12,356 bases of DNA from Lysobacteraceae bacterium (GCA_020201295.1 JAIVHA010000014.1:1-12356), one strand, 5' to 3'. Shown: positions 1 through 7,387, numbered from the stretch's first letter. The notes: a model not told the origin generated them from the letters alone. Program-made: numbers and translations.

Positions 1-91
1 GTCCAGTCCCGTAACATGAGGCAAGGGTACCGTCCCGGCTTCCCCGCCGACAGCCCCAGTACTCCTTCGAGCTGAAATTTACGCATTGTCA
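1..91. other. Window edge, no recognisable feature
   Basis: Ninety-one bases before element A show no convincing coding frame or hairpin. They may be the intergenic tail of a gene outside the window. Confidence 0.4.
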
Positions 92-260
92 TGGCCACGG
101 AAGCACACGGAAAGATTGCATTGCCGCCAATGGAAGCCACCCGTAGGAGCGGCCTCTGGCCGCGAACCGTGTGTGGTACCCCGGGCATTCGCGGCCAGAG
201 GCCGCTCCTACAGGCGCCTTGCATTACGAGGTAAATAATTTCCGTGTGCTTCCGTGGCCA
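92..260. mobile_element. MITE-like element, copy A, with nested REP palindrome
   Basis: A 169-bp non-coding element bounded by perfect 22-bp terminal inverted repeats: 92-113 begins TGGCCACGGAAGCACACGG and 239-260 is its exact reverse complement. Inside, at 143-211, lies a 69-bp double palindrome shared with three other places in the window. The element encodes nothing plausible. A second copy in the same orientation lies just behind cusA (6649-6834), so the two bracket the copper operon. TCA occurs directly at both outer edges (89-91 and 261-263) and could be a short target duplication, but 3 bp can arise by chance. The perfect repeats are seen directly; mobility is inferred from structure and repetition. 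Confidence 0.8.
143..211. repeat. REP-like double palindrome, nested in element A
   Basis: Two perfect 24-bp inverted arms (143-166 and 188-211) surround a 21-bp centre. Each arm begins GTAGGAGCGGCC and is itself a hairpin (GCGGCC-TCT-GGCCGC), the layout of paired REP units (BIME-like). Motifs of the GTAGGAGCGGC type are known as REP-like interspersed repeats in gammaproteobacteria and are commonly attributed to RAYT-type transposases acting in trans. No such transposase gene is in the window. Confidence 0.85.
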
Positions 261-311
261 TCAAGGCCGTCAGGTGTCCGCATGCGGTGTGAGCGCATTG
301 AAGTACCGGGG

Positions 312-340
312 ATGACAAGCCGTACGGCGGGCGCTAGACT
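312..340 (+). promoter_or_regulatory. Probable sigma70 promoter of the cus operon
   Basis: ATGACA (312-317, 5 of 6 to TTGACA) and TAGACT (335-340, 4 of 6 to TATAAT) are separated by 17 bp, putting transcription start near 347 and leaving a leader of about 26 nt before the ATG at 373. A perfect 10-bp palindrome GCCGTACGGC (319-328) fills the spacer, and a second, CCGCATGCGG, lies at 278-287. Either could be a metal-responsive operator. The normal 17-bp spacer argues against a MerR/CueR-type promoter, which has 19-20 bp. The assignment rests on sequence match only. Confidence 0.5.
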
Positions 341-372
341 GGTTCCCGTCCCCCTGTCGAAGGCAGCCGACC

Positions 373-777
373 ATGCTGCATGCACTGCGACAATCCGTCC
401 ATCGTACCGGCCGCCTGCTGCTGCCCCTGCTGCTGTTGTCCTGGCTGTCACTGGTATGCGGCCATTGTGTGGCCCTGGCCGGCGCAGTCGACACGGCGCC
501 CGTGGGGCACCACGAATCAGCCGACGCGGGACATGACTGCTGCCCCGAGGTGGAAGCGGATGCCTGCCTGGGCGGGGACTGCGAACACTCCGCCGATATG
601 CAGCAGGCCCCGGTCAACGGCAAGATCGGCGACCAACAGCACCCCCCGGCGATCCTCGCCAGCGCTCTCTTCCCGTTGCCGGCAACGCGCGGGATGGCCC
701 TGCCGGTTCATCCTCCGAACGACTCGCCGGCCCCACACCATCCCCTCTACCTGAGGAACTGCGTTTTCCTGATCTAG
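373..777 (+). CDS. Small exported Cys/His-rich protein, likely copper-binding accessory
   Basis: A 134-aa protein and first gene of the efflux operon. Residues 13-38 are strongly hydrophobic (signal peptide or membrane anchor), so the rest is probably periplasmic. Seven cysteines (29, 32, 56, 57, 65, 70, 130) and many histidines, concentrated in residues 46-72 (HDCC, ACLGGDCEH), suggest soft-metal binding. The C-terminus HHPLYLRNCVFLI resembles the ends of small proteins, loosely CopL or DUF2946-like, often found before copper-efflux genes; that likeness is from memory and not a confirmed family hit. The ATG at 373 is preceded by AAGGCAG at a suitable distance. Its position, 51 bp before cusC under a common promoter, suggests a role in periplasmic copper handling or sensing. 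No enzymatic motif is visible. Confidence 0.72.
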   Translation: MLHALRQSVHRTGRLLLPLLLLSWLSLVCGHCVALAGAVDTAPVGHHESADAGHDCCPEVEADACLGGDCEHSADMQQAPVNGKIGDQQHPPAILASALFPLPATRGMALPVHPPNDSPAPHHPLYLRNCVFLI

Positions 778-828
778 GAGCGTTTCCGTTCGACACCCTT
801 GTGGCTGTTTGGAACCGGAGACTTTCTC

Positions 829-2082
829 ATGATCATTCGTTCGCGGACCCTGTGTGCGGTCCTGTTATCCACGTCCCTGTACGCCCCCACCCTGCTGGCG
901 CAGGAAGGTCTCTTGCTGGACCTCGCGGCCGCCGAACGCCTGGCCCTGGAGCGGGATGCCGGCCTGTCCATGACCCGCGCCGAGGCCCGGGCCCTGCGCG
1001 AGCAGGCGGTCGCCGATGGCCAGTTGCCGGACCCGGCCGTGAGCCTGGGGCTCATGAACCTGCCGGTGGATTCCCTGGATCGCCGCGAGGAGCCCATGGC
1101 CCAGCTCAGCGTCGGTATCCGCCAGGCCTTCCCGCCGGGCGCCACCCTCCAGCACCAGGCGGCACGCACCGGGCACCAGGCGGCGGCCGCCGATGCCGGT
1201 ACTGCCGCGCGCCGTCTGGAGGTGTTGCGGGAAACCCGGCTGGCCTGGTTGGAGCTGGCCTACCAGCAGGTTGCCTTGGAGCTTTTGCGGATCACCCACT
1301 CCCGTTTTGATGACATCCTGGACGTAACCCATTCCCGTTACCGCACCGGCGGCGACCAGCTGCAGGATGTGCTGGGTGTCGAACTGGAACAGGCCCTGCT
1401 CGATGATCGCATTGCCGCTGCGCGCGGCGCCGCCGCCGCCGCCCTGGCCGGTCTGCGGCGCTGGACCGGTCCACTGGAGGGGCAACCGCGTCTGCCGGCC
1501 CACCCGCAACTGGCCAGACCGCCGGAGCTGGAACCGTTACGGGCGCGCCTGGCGGGGCATCCCCTGATCGCGGCGGCCAATGCCCGCGTCGCCGCCGGCC
1601 AGGCCGGTGTCGAGGTCGCCCGGCAACAATACAAGCCTGGCTGGATGCTCGATGTCAGTTACGGGGAACGCAGCGGCATGGGTCGCAGCGATCTGTTCAG
1701 CGCCATGGTGACCCTGGATCTGCCACTTTTCACCGGCCAGCGCCAGGACCGCCGCGTCGCGGCGAGCGTGGCGCAGACCGATGCCCTGCATCATGCCCGC
1801 GATGAACTTCACCGCGAACTGCTGCTGGCCCTGGAGGCGGATCATGCCCGCTGGCGCGAGCTGCACGTCCGCGAGCAGGGCTATGAGGATCGAATCCTGC
1901 CCGCGGCCCGCAACAACGCGGACTCGGCCCTGGACGCCTATCGCAACGGTGTCACCGATTTCACCACCCTGATACGCGCCCAGCTCACCGAGCTGGAAAG
2001 CCAGCTGCAGGCCCGGCGCACCCGCACCGAGCGGTTACAGGCCCAGGCGCGGCTGCTCTATTTCCTGGGAGAATCATCATGA
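829..2082 (+). CDS. cusC: TolC-family outer-membrane factor of copper/silver efflux (CusC/CzcC-like)
   Basis: A 417-aa outer-membrane channel protein forming the exit duct of the tripartite RND pump. I chose the ATG at 829 because GGAG at 817-820 lies 8 nt upstream and it gives a clean signal peptide (MIIRSRTLCAVLLST, cleavage near LLA-QE, residues 23-25); an in-frame TTG at 799 would put extra residues before it. The mature protein shows two long helical halves rich in Ala, Leu, Arg and Gln with the repeated outer-membrane-efflux layout: PDPAVSLGLMNLP in the first half and LDVSYGERSGMGRSDLFSAMVTLDLPLF in the second. There is no lipobox cysteine, unlike acylated E. coli CusC. The length suits CzcC/CusC proteins. 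The stop overlaps the next start (ATGA), indicating translational coupling. Confidence 0.9.
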   Translation: MIIRSRTLCAVLLSTSLYAPTLLAQEGLLLDLAAAERLALERDAGLSMTRAEARALREQAVADGQLPDPAVSLGLMNLPVDSLDRREEPMAQLSVGIRQAFPPGATLQHQAARTGHQAAAADAGTAARRLEVLRETRLAWLELAYQQVALELLRITHSRFDDILDVTHSRYRTGGDQLQDVLGVELEQALLDDRIAAARGAAAAALAGLRRWTGPLEGQPRLPAHPQLARPPELEPLRARLAGHPLIAAANARVAAGQAGVEVARQQYKPGWMLDVSYGERSGMGRSDLFSAMVTLDLPLFTGQRQDRRVAASVAQTDALHHARDELHRELLLALEADHARWRELHVREQGYEDRILPAARNNADSALDAYRNGVTDFTTLIRAQLTELESQLQARRTRTERLQAQARLLYFLGESS

Positions 2083-3512
2083 GAACCTGGCTTGCCATGC
2101 CCCTGCTGCTGGGCGCGTTGACTCTGCTCCCCGGCGCCACGTCCCTGGCCGAGGAGCGCGAAATACTGTTCTATCGCAACCCGATGAACCCGGAGATCAC
2201 CTCGTCGGAGCCCGCCAAGGACTGGATGGGCATGGACTACATCCCCGTATATGCCGACGAGGTGAGCGGCGAGGACGGAGTGGTGGTGCGCATCGATCCC
2301 GCCCTGGTGCAGAACCTGGGGGTGCGTACCGAGCCGGCGAGCCGGGGCCGCCTGTGGCGACGCATCGATGCCGTGGGCAACATCGGCTACGACGAGGCGC
2401 GTATCAGTCACATCCACATGCGCAGCGAGGGCTGGATCGAGGATCTGCGTGTGCATTTCGTCGGGGAACGCTTCGCCGCCGGCGACGTGCTGTTCGAGAT
2501 CTACGCCCCCGCCCTGGTCAATGCCCAGGAGGAATTCCTGCAGGCATTGCGTACCGGTCGGACCGCGCTGATTGCTTCCTCGCGGGAGCGCTTGCATCTG
2601 CTCGGTGTGGATGAGCTGCAGGTGCGTGAACTGGAACGCAGCCGCAAGGTACGTCCGCGCATTACCGTGCGCGCGCCGCGGGCTGGCGTGGTAACGGCCC
2701 TGAATGCGCGGCACGGCATGTTCGTCACCCCGAATATGGAGGTGATGAGCCTGGCCGATCTGTCCAGCCTCTGGTTGCTGGTCGAGGTCCCAGAGCGGCA
2801 GTCCTCCTGGGTGGCGGTGGGGCAAGCGGTGGAGCTGCGCCTGCCGGCCCTGCCCGGCGAGGTGTTCGAGGGCCGCATCGAATACCTCTATCCGGGCCTC
2901 GATGCGCGTACGCGCACCCTGCGCGCGCGCGTGCAGCTGGACAATCCCGGCGAACGATTCCGGCCCGACATGTTCGCCAAGGTACGCATCTTCGCCGGCC
3001 CGCGGGACGACGTGCTGAGCATCCCGCGCACGGCCCTGATCCGCACCGGGCGCGCCGAGCGGGTGATCGTCGCCGAGGGCGAGGGCCGTTTCCGTGCCGT
3101 GGAGGTCAGCTCCGGCATGGAATCGGGCGACTGGGTGGAGATCCGCGACGGCCTGGAAGAGGGCGAGCGAGTGGTGGTGTCGGGCCAGTTCCTGCTCGAT
3201 TCAGAGGCCAGCATCCAGGCCAGCGCCACGCGCCTGCACGGCGCCCAGGCGGAGGCGGGGACCGAGGCCGGTCATGCCGGGAAGACGGTGGAGGGCATGG
3301 GCACCGTGACCGCGATCAAGGCGGCGGAGCAGGTGCTGACCCTCGACCACGAGGCCATCGAGGCGCTGGGCTGGCCGGCCATGGTGATGGACATCGAGGT
3401 CCACGAGTCCGTGGACCTGGGTGAACTCGAGCTGGGCGATCGGCTGCACTTTACCCTGGAGCAGGGCGAGGCTGGCGGCTACCGGATCACATCGATCCAT
3501 GTGATGGAGTGA
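2079..3512 (+). CDS. cusB: RND periplasmic adaptor CusB with fused C-terminal CusF domain
   Basis: A 477-aa membrane-fusion protein bridging the pump and the outer-membrane channel. Residues 1-24 are a signal peptide. Residues 29-58 form a CusB-type heavy-metal-binding segment (NPMNPE...WMGMDYIPVY) with Met36, Met50 and Met52, matching the three-Met site of E. coli CusB apart from one residue of spacing. Barrel, lipoyl and helical-hairpin regions follow (about 68-305), including RAPRAGVV and LWLLVEVPE, then a membrane-proximal domain to about 380. After a linker, residues 402-477 are a CusF-like fold with His424, Trp432, Met435 and Met437 at the same spacing as the E. coli CusF copper ligands H36/W44/M47/M49. 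The chaperone that is a separate gene in E. coli is thus part of the adaptor here. SD sequence GGGAGA at 2067-2072. Confidence 0.94.
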   Translation: MRTWLAMPLLLGALTLLPGATSLAEEREILFYRNPMNPEITSSEPAKDWMGMDYIPVYADEVSGEDGVVVRIDPALVQNLGVRTEPASRGRLWRRIDAVGNIGYDEARISHIHMRSEGWIEDLRVHFVGERFAAGDVLFEIYAPALVNAQEEFLQALRTGRTALIASSRERLHLLGVDELQVRELERSRKVRPRITVRAPRAGVVTALNARHGMFVTPNMEVMSLADLSSLWLLVEVPERQSSWVAVGQAVELRLPALPGEVFEGRIEYLYPGLDARTRTLRARVQLDNPGERFRPDMFAKVRIFAGPRDDVLSIPRTALIRTGRAERVIVAEGEGRFRAVEVSSGMESGDWVEIRDGLEEGERVVVSGQFLLDSEASIQASATRLHGAQAEAGTEAGHAGKTVEGMGTVTAIKAAEQVLTLDHEAIEALGWPAMVMDIEVHESVDLGELELGDRLHFTLEQGEAGGYRITSIHVME

Positions 3513-3516
3513 GGCC

Positions 3517-6500
3517 ATGATCGTCGAATTGATCCACTGGTCCCTGCGCAACCGCTTCCTGGTGCTGCTGCTCACGGTGCTGTTGGTGGCCTGGGGGGTG
3601 GTGGCCATCCGCACCACGCCGCTGGACGCCATTCCCGACCTCTCCGACGTGCAGGTGATCATCCGCACGCCCTTCGCCGGCCAGGCCCCGCGCGTGGTGG
3701 AGGACCAGGTCACCTACCCGCTCACCACCGCCATGTTGTCGGTACCACGCGCCACCACGGTGCGCGGCTATTCCTTCTTCGGGGACTCCTATGTCTATGT
3801 ACTGTTCGAGGATGGCACCGATCTCTACTGGGCGCGCTCGCGGGTGCTGGAATACCTGAACCAGGCGCGCGAACGCCTGCCCGCGGGTATTACCCCCAGT
3901 CTCGGTCCCGACGCCACCGGCGTGGGCTGGGTCTACCAGTACGCCCTGGTGGATCGCACGGGAAGCCATGACCTGGCCCAGCTGCGCTCCCTGCAGGACT
4001 GGTTCCTCAAGTTCGAGCTGCAGACCCTGCCCGGGGTGTCCGAGGTGGCCAGCATCGGCGGCATGGTGCGCCAGTACCAGGTGGTGGTGGACCCGGACCG
4101 GCTGCGCGCCCACGGCCTGCGCCTGGAGCAGGTTGCCGCCGCCATCCGCGCCGCCAACCAGGAGAGCGGCGGCGGCGTGCTGGAGATGGCCGAGGCCGAG
4201 TACATGGTGCGCGCCACCGGCTACCTGCAGGATGCCGAGGACCTGCGCCAGGTGGTGCTGGCGGTGGATGATCGCGGCACGCCCATCCTGTTGCGCGACG
4301 TGGCCGAGGTGCGCCTCGGCCCGGAGATGCGGCGCGGCATCGCCGAGCTCGATGGCGAGGGCGAGGTGACTGGCGCCGTGGTGGTGATGCGCTCCGGCGA
4401 GAATGCCCTGGCCACCATCCGCGCCGTCAAGGCGCGGCTGGCGGAGCTGCAGCGCAGCCTGCCCGAGGGCGTGGAGATCGTGCCCACCTATGACCGCTCC
4501 GGGCTCATCGAACGTTCCGTGGACAACCTGCGCAGCAAGCTCATCCAGGAGCTGATCGTGGTGGCGCTGGTATGCGCGGTGTTCCTGTTCCACCTGCGGT
4601 CCTCCCTGGTGGTGGTGATCTTCCTGCCCATCGGTATCCTGGCGGCCTTCGTCCTCATGCGCATGCAGGGCATCAACGCCAACATCATGTCCCTGGGCGG
4701 CATCGCCATCGCCATCGGCGCCATGGTGGATGCGGCCATCGTCATGATCGAGAACCTGCACAAGCACCTGGAACGGGAAGGCTCCAGCGGACGCAGGCAC
4801 TGGGAGCTGGTCGCCCGGGCGGCGACGGAGGTAGGCCCGGCGCTGTTCTTCTCCCTGCTCGTCATCACCGTGAGCTTCCTGCCGGTATTCACCCTGGAGG
4901 CCCAGGAGGGACGCCTGTTCGCGCCGCTGGCCTATACCAAGACCTATGCCATGGCGGCGGCGGCGGGTCTGTCCATTACCCTTGTGCCGGTGCTGATGGG
5001 CTATTTCATCCGTGGCCGGGTGCGCCCCGAAAACGCCAACCCGCTCAATCGTGGCCTGATGGCGCTGTATCGGCCCGGTATCCACTGGGTACTCAGGCGC
5101 CCGGCCATGGTGGTGCTGGCGGCCCTGCTCATCGCCGCCAGTTCCCTGTGGCCCATCTATGGCCTGTGGCCTCTGCAAAAACCGCTGGGCACCGAGTTCA
5201 TGCCCACCCTGGACGAGGGCGACCTGTTGTACATGCCCACCACCTTCCCGGGCCTGTCCGCCGGCAAGGCCCAGCAGCTGCTGCAACAGACCGACAAGCT
5301 CATCAAGAGCGTGCCCGAGGTGCAGCGCGTGTTCGGCAAGGCGGGGCGCGCCGACACCGCCACCGACCCGGCGCCCCTGACCATGATCGAGACCATCGTG
5401 CAGCTCAAGCCGCGCGAACAGTGGCGCCCCGGCCTGACCCTGGAGGGCCTGCAGGCGGAACTCAATCGCGTGGTCACCCTGCCCGGGGTCTCCAACAGCT
5501 GGACACCACCCATCCGTACCCGTATCGACATGCTCGCCACCGGTATCCGCACCCCGGTGGGTATCAAGGTGGCGGGCCCGGATCTGGAGGTCATCCAGGA
5601 GTTGGGACAACGCATCGAAGAAGTCCTGCGTCCGCTGGATGGCACCCTGAGCGTGTATTCCGAGCGGGTGGCGGAGGGCCGTTATCTGGTGATCGACACG
5701 GACCGGGTGGCGGCGGCGCGCCATGGCCTGAGCGTGGCGGACGTCCAGGGCGTGGTGCGCACCGCCATCGGCGGTATGAACCTCACCGAGACGGTGGAGG
5801 GCCTGGAGCGCTACCCGGTGAACCTGCGCTATGGCCAGGATCTGCGTGACTCACCCGAGCGGGTGCGTGATCTGCCCCTGACGACCCCCGCCGGGGCCTG
5901 GATCACCCTCGGCGACGTGGCCGAGGTGCGCATCGAGGCCGGCGCCAACATGATCCGCAGCGAGAACGCCCGTCCCAATGGCTGGGTCTACGTGGACATT
6001 CAGGGCCGCGACCTGGGTTCCTACGTGGCGGCGGCGCGGCAGGCGGTGGCGGAGCAGCTGGAACTGCCGGCGGGCTATGCCCTGAGCTGGTCGGGGCAAT
6101 ACGAGTACATGGAACGGGCGGCGGAGCGCCTGCGGCTCATCGTGCCGGTGACCCTGGCCAGCATCGTGCTGCTGCTGTACCTGAATTTCCGTCGTGTCGC
6201 CGAAGTGGTCATCATCCTGGCCATGCTGCCCCTGGCCCTGGTGGGAGGGGTCTGGCTGCTCTGGCTGCTGGACTACAACCTGTCGGTGGCGGTGGGCGTG
6301 GGCTTCATCGCCCTGGCCGGCGTGGCGGTGGAAACCAGTGTGGTGATGCTGCTGTATCTCAACCTTGCCTGGGACCGGTTGCGGGAAAGCAAGCAGGCAC
6401 CGGAACTGCAGGACCTCTATAATGCGGTGATCGAGGGCGCGGTGCAGCGCCTGCGGCCCAAGCTGATGACGTCGCTGACGGTCATCGCCGGCCTGTTGCC

Positions 6501-6648
6501 CATCATGTTCGGCACCGGTACCGGTTCCGAGGTGATGCGCCGCATTGCCGCACCCATGGTGGGCGGCATGGTGACCTCCACCCTGCTCACCCTGCTGGTG
6601 ATCCCGGCCGCCTACCTGCTCTGGCAGCGGACCCGGCTGAGATTGTAA
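3517..6648 (+). CDS. cusA: Copper/silver RND efflux pump CusA
   Basis: A 1043-aa inner-membrane proton-driven pump (heavy-metal efflux RND family, CusA/CzcA type) expelling Cu(I) and Ag(I). Metal specificity can be read directly: Met573 (LLYMPTT), Met623 (LTMIETI) and Met672 (RIDMLATG) are the three substrate-binding methionines and carry the same numbers as in E. coli CusA. The TM4 motif GAMVDAAIVMIEN keeps the proton-relay Asp405, and Met391, Met403 and Met410 of the methionine relay are present. The N-terminus MIVELIHWSLRNRFLVLLL forms TM1, and twelve hydrophobic helices fit the two-fold RND layout with large periplasmic loops (about 30-340 and 555-860). It starts 4 nt after cusB, with GGAG/GAGG just upstream. 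The TAA stop is directly followed by repeat element B. Confidence 0.97.
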   Translation: MIVELIHWSLRNRFLVLLLTVLLVAWGVVAIRTTPLDAIPDLSDVQVIIRTPFAGQAPRVVEDQVTYPLTTAMLSVPRATTVRGYSFFGDSYVYVLFEDGTDLYWARSRVLEYLNQARERLPAGITPSLGPDATGVGWVYQYALVDRTGSHDLAQLRSLQDWFLKFELQTLPGVSEVASIGGMVRQYQVVVDPDRLRAHGLRLEQVAAAIRAANQESGGGVLEMAEAEYMVRATGYLQDAEDLRQVVLAVDDRGTPILLRDVAEVRLGPEMRRGIAELDGEGEVTGAVVVMRSGENALATIRAVKARLAELQRSLPEGVEIVPTYDRSGLIERSVDNLRSKLIQELIVVALVCAVFLFHLRSSLVVVIFLPIGILAAFVLMRMQGINANIMSLGGIAIAIGAMVDAAIVMIENLHKHLEREGSSGRRHWELVARAATEVGPALFFSLLVITVSFLPVFTLEAQEGRLFAPLAYTKTYAMAAAAGLSITLVPVLMGYFIRGRVRPENANPLNRGLMALYRPGIHWVLRRPAMVVLAALLIAASSLWPIYGLWPLQKPLGTEFMPTLDEGDLLYMPTTFPGLSAGKAQQLLQQTDKLIKSVPEVQRVFGKAGRADTATDPAPLTMIETIVQLKPREQWRPGLTLEGLQAELNRVVTLPGVSNSWTPPIRTRIDMLATGIRTPVGIKVAGPDLEVIQELGQRIEEVLRPLDGTLSVYSERVAEGRYLVIDTDRVAAARHGLSVADVQGVVRTAIGGMNLTETVEGLERYPVNLRYGQDLRDSPERVRDLPLTTPAGAWITLGDVAEVRIEAGANMIRSENARPNGWVYVDIQGRDLGSYVAAARQAVAEQLELPAGYALSWSGQYEYMERAAERLRLIVPVTLASIVLLLYLNFRRVAEVVIILAMLPLALVGGVWLLWLLDYNLSVAVGVGFIALAGVAVETSVVMLLYLNLAWDRLRESKQAPELQDLYNAVIEGAVQRLRPKLMTSLTVIAGLLPIMFGTGTGSEVMRRIAAPMVGGMVTSTLLTLLVIPAAYLLWQRTRLRL

Positions 6649-6834
6649 TGGCCACGGAAGCACACGGAAAAACACGGAAGATTGTATTGCTGCCAACGGA
6701 AGCACCTGTAGGAGCGGCCTCTGGCCGCGAACCGTGTATGGTACCCCGGGCATTCGCGGCCAGAGGCCGCTCCTACAGGTGCCCTCATTACGACGTAAAT
6801 AATTTCCGTGTTTTTCCGTGTGCTTCCGTGGCCA
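6649..6834. mobile_element. MITE-like element, copy B, with nested REP palindrome
   Basis: A 186-bp element with perfect 31-bp terminal inverted repeats (6649-6679 and 6804-6834) built from repeated CACGGAA-type units. It is flanked on both sides by GTAA (6645-6648 and 6835-6838), consistent with a 4-bp target duplication that includes the cusA stop codon. The body is closely similar to element A (92-260) in the same orientation, with scattered substitutions and one more repeat unit in each arm. It carries the 69-bp palindrome at 6708-6776. No protein is encoded, so it would need a transposase supplied elsewhere. Its RNA could also fold into a long stem that affects the cusA 3' end. Confidence 0.83.
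6708..6776. repeat. REP-like double palindrome, nested in element B
   Basis: Perfect 24-bp arms at 6708-6731 and 6753-6776 around a 21-bp centre that differs from the centre of the copy at 143-211 by one base. Each arm is itself a hairpin. Confidence 0.85.
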
Positions 6835-6872
6835 GTAACAAGATTTTTTTCAACACGTAAGGAGATGACAGC

Positions 6873-7262
6873 ATGTATGGATTCAGCACGAAGGTCAGCG
6901 ACAGCTTCGACGACGCGGTGGCGAAGGTCACGGCGGCCCTGATGGAGGAAGGTTTCGGCGTGCTCACCGAGATCGACGTCAAGGCGACCCTGAAGAAGAA
7001 GTTGGATATCGACAAGCGCCCCTACAAGATCCTCGGCGCCTGCAATCCCGCCCTGGCCAATCAGGCCCTGGAGGCCGACCCGGACATTGGCCTGTTGCTG
7101 CCCTGCAATGTGGTGGTGCGGGAAGAGGAGGACGGTTCCACCACCGTGGCCTTCATGGACCCTTCCGCCGTGCTCAAGCTGGTGGAAAAGCCGGGTGTCG
7201 AGCAGCTGGCCGCCGAGGTGCGGGGTCGCCTGATGCGGGTGCGCGACGCCATCGCGACCTGA
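6873..7262 (+). CDS. DUF302 domain protein
   Basis: A 129-aa soluble protein with no signal peptide, recognised as DUF302 by the pattern: an amphipathic start with FDDAVAKVTAALMEEGFGVLTEIDVKATLKKKL, then YKILGACNP (50-59), ALEADPDIGLLLPCNVVV (66-82) and VAFMDP (92-97). Cys57 and Cys78 lie in the two most conserved motifs and could form a thiol or metal/sulfur site. The molecular function of DUF302 is not established; such genes are often seen near sulfur- or metal-related genes. The SD AAGGAGA (6859-6865) lies 7 nt before the ATG and is the clearest in the window. It follows cusA in the same direction, separated by element B, so it may once have been, or still be, the last gene of that operon. 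No separate promoter is evident. Confidence 0.85.
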   Translation: MYGFSTKVSDSFDDAVAKVTAALMEEGFGVLTEIDVKATLKKKLDIDKRPYKILGACNPALANQALEADPDIGLLLPCNVVVREEEDGSTTVAFMDPSAVLKLVEKPGVEQLAAEVRGRLMRVRDAIAT

Positions 7263-7304
7263 ACGGGCATCGCAACCTCGGCGCACCGCCATGGTTCGCG
7301 CCGG

Positions 7305-7385
7305 CCCCCCGTAGGAGCGGCCTCTGGCCGCGAATGCCCGGGGTACCACACACGGTTCGCGGCCAGAGGCCGCTCCTACGGGGGG
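7305..7385. repeat. Stand-alone REP-like double palindrome between convergent genes
   Basis: The 69-bp core (7311-7379) is an exact inverted copy of the core at 143-211, including the 21-bp centre, but without the outer element. A run of six C (7305-7310) and six G (7380-7385) extends each arm to 30 bp of perfect pairing. It lies between the stop codons of the DUF302 gene and the leftward membrane-protein gene (3 bp from the latter), where it may act as a bidirectional transcript-end or mRNA-protecting hairpin. Confidence 0.85.
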
Positions 7386-7387
7386 CG

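Noticed and set aside
799..828. TTG start for the outer-membrane factor at 799
   Set aside because: The ATG at 829 has a well-placed GGAG and begins a proper signal peptide; the upstream codons would spoil it.
3487..5724. 745-aa open frame on the minus strand opposite cusA
   Set aside because: His/Gln/Gly-rich composition with no domain, fully antisense to a gene with exact family motifs; a by-product of high GC.
4572..5849. 425-aa alternate-frame reading inside cusA
   Set aside because: Gly/Ala/His/Arg-rich shadow of cusA in another frame.
6810..6860. Separate promoter for the DUF302 gene
   Set aside because: No credible -35/-10 pair; the T-rich run at 6844-6850 is too short to support one.
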